Positions 58,063-64,000 of a stretch of DNA of 64,000 nt are shown in pieces; the stretch's first letter is position 1; each line of letters opens with the position of its first letter. Location of the stretch: NCBI GenBank assembly GCA_025403435.1, contig CM046349.1, positions 26,225,854 through 26,289,853 of the forward strand, read 5' to 3'. The position numbers and the translations under genes are program-made. This DNA comes from Artocarpus heterophyllus (taxonomy: Eukaryota; Streptophyta; Magnoliopsida; Rosales; Moraceae). The notes under the pieces are model-generated. The model searched no databases. It was not told the DNA's origin and saw only the letters and a program-made list of their open reading frames with translations.

Positions 58063-60422
58063 TATGACACCCATTATTTTCTTAGCAGGTATTAAGGTAA
58101 TTAAATTAACTATTAGTGTGCCGATTAAAAATTTGTTTCCTTTAAAATCTAATTCACAATATTTATTTCTATTTATTTTTAAATTTTCAAAAAATTTCCT
58201 ATACCTATGTAAGATATTTACCGAAATGCCCTTAGAACTTCTAATTAATTACGAAAATACCATTTAGCATTATTTGAACTAAAAGTCTCTGGTGGAGACA
58301 AGTATCACTCAATTCCTACCTGCCATCACCTATGATGTTCCCCTATCGTTTCAATCATTCATTTCTTCCCTTCATTCAAACTATCTTACTTCTCTACGTC
58401 TTCCCCCTGCTTTTCTCCCTTTCTTCTTTCATGTTTCTTTCTTTGTTTTTCTTTTCACTTTACTTTCTTTTCTTTCACAAAAAAACAACCCAGAGAGAAC
58501 CAAAGGGAACCTTAAGCTGCCTTTTCACAAAAAAACTCCACAACGGTTCCTCACAAGCTCAAAGATCAAGGAGATCTAAACGTTTTTGAGATCAAACCAT
58601 AGATTTGAGCTAAATTTTGAGATTAAATTTCTAAAACTTTAATTTTGGTTCTAAATTGAATTTTGGTATGAAAATCATGATTTGAGTATGGAAATTCAAA
58701 GAAGTTTGTTTATTTGCATCTTAGCATGTTTTCAAAGTATTTTAGACGAGTTTTATGCATTAAAAACTGGTTTTGAGTAGAAATTTTGTTCTAAAACACA
58801 ATATGTCCACTTTGGGATGAACTGGGTAAAACCCAGTTCTATTAGGACGTGATTGACTGCATATAGTATAGTGCGATCGACCGCACTGAGTTGAATTGGT
58901 AGGCCGACAGCCTACAGGTTCGGTAGGTCGAACATCGGCAGTCCAAACTCAGTAATTCAATAGGCCTAACATCGGCAGTCCGAACTCAATAGTTCGATAG
59001 GCCGATGGCTGAACAGTATCGGTAGGCCAAACTTTGAGACTTGCAGGGCGACAAAGAGGTTCCAAACTGGTAGTTTTGTTTGGAAGGCGGAAAACGTTGA
59101 TTGGTAGGCCGATTGGGCAAGCCAAAATCATTTGTTTTTCGTCATTTTGTGCTATGAAATGTTTCAAAAATTTCATAGCAAGGATTATGGCACACTAATA
59201 AGAATAGATGGCAAATCGGTGTAGTTATAGATTAGGAATTTAGTTAAAGTATGGTTATTTTATACTTCGTAGCATGACGGAGTACTTGGAGCTTACGTTG
59301 TGAGTTTGGTATTGTGAGCTGGAAGTTATTGGCATGGTATTCGCCAAGAGGTAAGGAATCTCTTACTCATTTTTGTAAGGTTTTTATGGAATTAAAATTG
59401 GTTGTTTGGTTTCAAGATATATATGTATGTTGAACTGCTATTATATGAGTATCACATATGAGGCAATGATATGAACTTGTCCTGTATTGTACAGCGAGAA
59501 ATATATTGATTTGACATATGTTGTTGTAAATTGAGAAGCATGGTTAGGAATATTAACTCGATAAATAATGAATGATTATAGAGGAATGATAAGACGTGAA
59601 GAGGGCGACAGTTACATCCTTGGACACAAATACCTTAAAAGGTAAAATAAGGGGAGGTAATGACGCTCCCTTGGGTCAAAAGTCCCAAAACGCATTGTAC
59701 AGGAATAGACTTGGTAAGGATTTGGGGCTTGATGTCCCCTCACTGGAACACCCTTGGAATGTTTGGAAGGTGATCAAGCGCGCCCATTTGGGTTTTGTTG
59801 AGTTGAGTGATATGATATTCTTTTGCATGGTGGATATAGATGAGCATAATTGAATCCTGAATTAATATGTATGCATATATGTATGGAACTTGGTAAAAAT
59901 GATCGAAGGTATCCACCAGAATTGAACATGATAATATTGATGAATAATGAATGAGAATTAACTTACCATGCATGTTTTAATGTGGTAATGATAAAAACCT
60001 AAAGGTGAGTAATGTTTTCCCTACTGAGCATATTGTCGCTTATTTCCCTATATTTTCATCTTTTTAGGACTCACAATGTATTAGGTGGTGACAAGAAATA
60101 TAGTTGAGGAAGCTATGTAGCTGTATAATGTTGGTTTTACTTCATTTGTTAAGAATGTCCATCATAATAATGTAAGCATCGTGTGCTACTTTCTGAGACT
60201 GTATTAAATTTGTGTTAAGAGTTGGAATGATGATGATGATAGTTTTATATTATTATATTTAAGGTGCTATAAAAACCATGGTTTATTTATTATTTATATT
60301 TTTACTTTGTTTTGAGAGTTATTATTTAAGTCCCAGGTAAATTTCTCTTAATATTTTATTTTTATTTTCTGTTCTTTATTTTATTTATTAAAAAATGTTA
60401 ACCCCGACTCAGAGGTATTGTA
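58063..60422 (+). mobile_element. gypsy chromovirus-type 5' LTR
   Basis: Begins tatgacaccc at about 58063, right where the FAR1-like reading stops, and ends near attgta at 60422, just before a primer site. The order of landmarks fits a chromovirus LTR: CT-rich stretch (58360-58490), GC-rich near-palindromes (58850-59130), gttttccctactgagcatattgtcgctta (about 60014-60042), then the end. A length of about 2.36 kb is assumed from these borders. ORFs at 58052-58589 and 59596-59853 lie inside and are not treated as genes. Confidence 0.75.
58845..59130. repeat. cluster of near-palindromes in gypsy LTR
   Basis: Starts gcgatcgaccgcactg near 58880, then repeated variants of aggccgaac/tcggcagtcc and ggtaggccga to 59115, about every 20-25 bases. 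Less regular than the cluster at 56810, as if more decayed. Confidence 0.75.
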
Positions 60423-60429
60423 GAATTTT

Positions 60430-60446
60430 TGGTATCAGAGCCTAGG
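60430..60446 (+). other. primer-binding site after the gypsy 5' LTR
   Basis: tggtatcagagcctagg, the tRNA-Met type used by chromoviruses, lies 7 bases past the LTR end. It shows that the LTR at 58063 is a 5' LTR that keeps some internal sequence. Confidence 0.88.
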
Positions 60447-61944
60447 TTTGATTAACCTAGGGAGTGTAGCACCACTTTAAAATCCTATTTTTGAGATGGT
60501 TTGAAGTTGAATTTTCAATGTCATCATCAAAGTGAACCTTTAGGTTGATTTATACAGTCCAAGAGGATGTAACATGGAAAGGCCCTAGAATAAAAATATT
60601 AATGGTCATGTGGGAATGATAATTATATGGAATGAAATTTATGCATAGATTGCTTGAGGGAGACTCGTATAGTTAAAAGGATCTATAAGTCTTTATCTCG
60701 TGGGAAATGGTGAGAAATATAAGGCTTGATTTGTTGATCTCAAAGTTTGGCATGGATGTGCCAAATTCTTTGTAATCGATTCATACCTAAGTAGTGATTA
60801 TGTGTGGAATCATGGAGTACTTGAGTCTCGATAGTTCTTTTTGAAGGTTCTGTTTACTTGAAAAATGTAAGATAAGTTAGGAACCCATGACATTCAACCT
60901 TGAGTTAGATAAATATTATTCCTCTAGTCTATTGAGATTCTGCAAAGCCAAGAAAATTTGTAAATTCCAAGGTTGGAGTATTTATGTTGTGCATGTTGTG
61001 TTTAAGTGGTGTCAATGATCTTTATGAATAGATGTAGTGTGAAAATGACCAATAGAAGTTTCCTTAGGTAAATCATAATACTTAAGGCACCTGTAATGAT
61101 TTTGGGCCTTTACGATGAAAGGTTTAACTTATAGATGTTTAGATGTAAATCTCTCGGTTATTTGAGGTATTGTTATATGAGAAAATTAAGGATCATATAA
61201 GTGGAATTATGGAGATTGAAGATGTCCTTAAGAAGTATCATCATTGGTCTTGTTTATTGATGTGGTTTATGATGGAAGATAGAAAGTGTATTGATTTCAA
61301 GGTTAGTTATGTTCAAAACCCTTGTAGTGTTAATGATGAATATATATTAATAGATACTGAGTATTAAGGATAAGACAGAAGTGTATGTATTGTTCAATAA
61401 GGTTTTGATTAAAGCAAATTATTTGAGTTACAAGAGGATTTTGTTGTTATGAAACGATTTGGGTAACATTTAGGAGGACTTCTAATTTTTCTCAAATCAT
61501 GTTTGTCATTTATTTTAGTCAATTGTATTTGAAGTGGGTTTCGAATTGGGCTTAAGATCTGTACAAGTTGGGTTTCAATTCCATGCTTGTTATTTAATTC
61601 GTTTCAAATGTGATAAGACCTTAAATAACCCAACCCATTTTAACTTAGAACATTTGGGCTTAGTTGAAATCCTAAATCAGTTTGATCCACACTGTCTCTC
61701 ATACATGGTCTCTACGCATGTTATCTACAATGGTTCAATTATTGTCTACATACACATCTACTGTGCATAAGAGCTTATTTCTCCGAGCTCACTCTCTCTC
61801 TAAACTTGTCATTCTCTTTCTAAATCGCAAATCCTCTTCCTTCTCTGTAAAACTTCTTCTTTCTCTCTAAAAGAAGGAATTCCAGAATTTTGCAACTTAC
61901 TATCTCTATTTTTCTTTTCTATTTACTCTTCTTTCATCCCATCA
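60447..61944 (+). other. gypsy leader and unassigned sequence
   Basis: The first part should be the leader of the gypsy element whose 5' LTR precedes it, but no gag was found, so the element is truncated somewhere in here. ORFs at 61170-61367, 61534-61770 and 61682-61870 show no known features. From about 61786 the sequence becomes pyrimidine-rich (ctcactctctctct) up to 61940, as in a 5' UTR. Confidence 0.45.
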
Positions 61945-62384
61945 TGGACCCAAAGTACCAACACTTGACAAAGTACTTTCCATCACTCTCCCAAAAGATT
62001 CTCAGAAAGAAATACAAGACTAGAATCACTCGATTATAGATTCTTATGCGTTATGTGAGGATGTTGATAGAGGGGAAGATTCGTCCGAGTGACTTCAATC
62101 AAGATGTCAGTTTACCAAGTATGGGTACCAGCCATAGTGCGATAAAAAGAAGAGCTCGTGCCATCGCGGTCACTTGTAACAAATGTGGTCAACAAAATTG
62201 TAACAGTAAATGTATTTCACCTGGATATGTGTCTATAAATAGAGAGGATAAAATACAGTTTTGTAGGGATGGACTCTCTAAGGAGAACTTGGATAACCTC
62301 CATGCTCCTCTTCAATATCACCCTAGTGGATATGTTCAAGGTGCTATCTTTAAACTTTGGCTCAAATTACATGCAGAAAGATAG
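61945..62384 (+). CDS. unrecognised ORF with Cys-rich motif, one in-frame stop
   Basis: A first ATG at 61945 gives MDPKYQHLTKYFPSLSQK and a basic stretch. After a stop (62036-62038) the frame continues from ATG 62046 for 112 residues. It contains RRARAIAVTCNKCGQQNCNS and then KCISPGY, with four cysteines in C-x2-C-x4-C-x3-C spacing, and later HAPLQYHPSGYVQ. A pyrimidine-rich leader precedes the first ATG. The cysteines could bind zinc, but I do not recognise the family. It may be an exon of a host gene, part of a transposon, or a decayed gene. A possible splice donor (caag/gtgcta) lies at 62338-62347. Confidence 0.35.
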
Positions 62385-63119
62385 TGTCTCAGGAATATGG
62401 TATTTCAAGAACCCATTTGCCAAATTACAAGAAAATTGGATAGGGAATGAATCGTCACTCTTTAAAGGTTGTTTAATTTTTTGTTTGTTTGAAAATCGTT
62501 TTAGTTGGCATTCAATGATATGTGTCTTTCTCTTCAATAAAAACTACTTTGCACTCAAAATATTTGCCTTCGTGTTCCAAATAATTGTGATTTTTAGATT
62601 GACACAGTAAGTGTTAGTGTCTTATTTAATTTATGGTTTTCTTTAATATATATATATATATATATAATAAAATATATTATCCTGTCAGATACATCACATG
62701 TGGTACTGTAACATATTTGAAATTTTTGAAACTTATCTAGATATTTCAAGATTTGTGTCTCAAATTTCAAAATTTCTACAGCATTTGTCGTTTATATTGA
62801 TTTTTAGATTCGGGGTGTATTTGTCAAAAGGTCTACAGTTGTGTCAGAGTGTTTTTTGTCGAGCCATTCTTAATGGTCAAAAGTTATGCAGTTCGAGTCT
62901 AATCTTTTTCAAAAAGTAAATCAGATTTTCCATAAACTATCAATCACTTTATCTTACTTTCTTACCTGCACATGATTTTGTTTAGACCTTTGGATTATCT
63001 TTTCACTACCTACTCATCTGTCTCTCTAGTCCCTTTTGCGTATCCTCATCTTTAAAATCTTATAAATAACCCTGAGTCTAAATGGAGTGGACATAAGCAA
63101 CCAATAATATAAACCAAAT
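62385..63119. other. AT-rich spacer
   Basis: No gene supported; ORFs 62269-62610 and 62698-62919 look like chance. It includes an (AT)n run at 62646-62666. Confidence 0.6.
62646..62666. repeat. (AT)n microsatellite
   Basis: Perfect AT run of about 10 units. Confidence 0.9.
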
Positions 63120-63769
63120 ATGTCTACCTTTTAGTCCACCAAAAAAATAAAGAATGTACGTGTCTTTTGTGGTTCTAGCCCTAGAAAAGATAAAGTCTAT
63201 CTAGAAGCTACAAGACAGTTAGGGCAAGTCCTGGCACGTAAGATGATTAACTTGACCTATAGGGGTGGTAGTTTAGAATTAATGGGAAATCTGGCAATAG
63301 CAGCTAAGTCTAGTGGTGTCGAAATCTTGGGGATTATTCCTTGACTCCTAGCTAAGGGGAACCTTTATGGAAAAACAATAGGTAAAGAGAAAAGAGTTTT
63401 GGACACCCTTGAACATCATAAAACCATGATTGATAATTCTGATGCTTTTATAGCATTACCTGGTGGTCTAGGTACCCTTGAGTAAATTTTGTAGTTGCTA
63501 CTAGGCAATTATTAGGCTTTCATTCCAAACTCTTGAGACTTTTAAATGTAAATGGTTTTTATGATGGTCTTTTAAAATTTCTAGATTACGTTGTGAAAGA
63601 AAACTTCATTATAGAATTGGGGAGACAAATCTTTGTTATTGCTTCAACAGCCAAGGAATTGCTCGATAAGATGCAACTCATCCATCCAGAGTCTAACATT
63701 GTAACATCCAAGCTTGAATGGGAGAAGGAAAGCCAAGAGCGGCCATTTGATTTGAACCTCAGTTTGTAA
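63120..63769 (+). pseudogene. LONELY GUY-type cytokinin riboside 5'-monophosphate phosphoribohydrolase pseudogene, intronless
   Basis: From ATG 63120 the frame reads KNVRVFCGSSPRKDKVYLEA, LTYRGGSLELMGNLAIAA, GVEILGIIP (then a TGA), LLAKGNLYGKTIGKEKRV and DAFIALPGGLGTLE, the PGGxGTxxE active-site box, with a TAA right after. A 1-base shift near 63500 leads to the open C-terminal part, LLNVNGFYDGLLKFLDYVVK to the stop at 63767, with VTSKLEWEKESQERPFDLNL. LOG enzymes turn cytokinin nucleotides into active free bases. Stops at 63132, about 63342 and 63483 and the loss of the usual Arg in the MHxRK-like segment (here EHHK) mark it as dead. Plant LOG genes normally have several introns; none are seen here, so it may be a retrocopy. 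Confidence 0.87.
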
Positions 63770-64000
63770 TCTTTTGGTTTTACCCATGGCGTGTATGTTC
63801 ATGTATCATGTGTCACGAATAACCGTTTTTCCCAACACTCTGTATTTCTTGTGGTATGTTGTTGCTAAAACTTTTAGATTCATTGACCCTAATGTCGGGA
63901 TGGCTGGTGATACGGAGTACTTGATGCCCTCGAAATGCATCCCACATAAGGTCCGTTCTTTTGTTTATCGATGTGTTTGTATTCTCTAAGCATGCATGAT
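63770..64000. other. sequence after LOG pseudogene
   Basis: No supported feature; the ORF 63774-63989 has no known features. No poly(A) tract was found directly after the LOG reading frame. Confidence 0.5.

Noticed and set aside
58292..58589. Overlapping Phe/Leu-rich ORFs resembling membrane proteins
   Set aside because: They lie in the CT-rich part of a gypsy LTR, where pyrimidine-rich DNA gives Phe, Leu and Ser by composition.
59596..59853. 85-residue ORF near the second gypsy LTR
   Set aside because: It lies within the LTR, between the near-palindrome cluster and the primer site, and has no known domain features.
1..64000. tRNA, rRNA, CRISPR array, organelle or bacterial insert
   Set aside because: Nothing seen on reading. 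tRNA-like words are retroelement primer sites; repeats are LTRs or simple repeats. A tRNAscan run would settle the tRNA question.

Overview
This is nuclear DNA from a flowering plant, most likely a eudicot. The support is a three-exon gene of the plant KxDL/BORC type with ordinary GT-AG introns, a broken FAR1/FHY3-type (MULE-derived) gene, a broken LONELY GUY (cytokinin-activating) gene copy, and plant LTR retrotransposons of the Ty1/copia, chromovirus and Athila-like types with plant tRNA primer sites. No bacterial gene, tRNA, rRNA or CRISPR array was seen. The species cannot be named from the sequence alone.

Positions 1-48964 are almost entirely LTR retrotransposons inserted into one another. 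For reference I call them F, E, D, A, B, C and G. A decayed copia (F, 1-2924) carries an 802-bp hAT-like non-autonomous transposon (636-1437). It abuts a rearranged Ty3/gypsy chromovirus (D): its RT/RNase H piece is inverted (2925-4190), its integrase is on the + strand (4191-5460), and its 3' LTR is cut in two (5486-6641 and 30603-32368). The cut was made by copia A (6642-30597, duplication tatgc). A's leader is cut by an Athila-like gypsy element B (9451-26109, duplication atgga). B is cut by a small minus-strand copia C (19289-23974, duplication gagta). The right end of D lies inside an LTR of copia E (32369-48964), which belongs to the same family as A. E's leader is cut by a further family member, G (34218-43941, duplication gaagg/gatgg). 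The relative order of insertion is E, then D, then A, then B, then C; G came after E.

Positions 48965-55040 are the only stretch that looks like low-copy gene space. It holds a KXD1-like gene (49728-52825) with an in-frame TAG in exon 2, a small fold-back element in its first intron, and AT-rich flanks. Positions 55040-58062 are a FAR1-type pseudogene interrupted by a 2.16-kb minus-strand gypsy solo LTR (duplication gcaag). It is followed by a second gypsy 5' LTR with primer-binding site (58063-60446), unassigned sequence, an unrecognised small Cys-containing ORF (61945-62384), and an intronless LOG-like pseudogene (63120-63769).

None of the retroelements looks able to move by itself: every pol region carries stops, frameshifts, deletions or lost catalytic residues. 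Many of the changes read as C-to-T or G-to-A, as expected for methylated, silenced repeats. The most unusual pattern is a cluster of short GC-rich near-palindromes (core like TTCGGCCTGCCGAA or CGGTCGACCG) in the LTRs and leaders of both copia and gypsy families.
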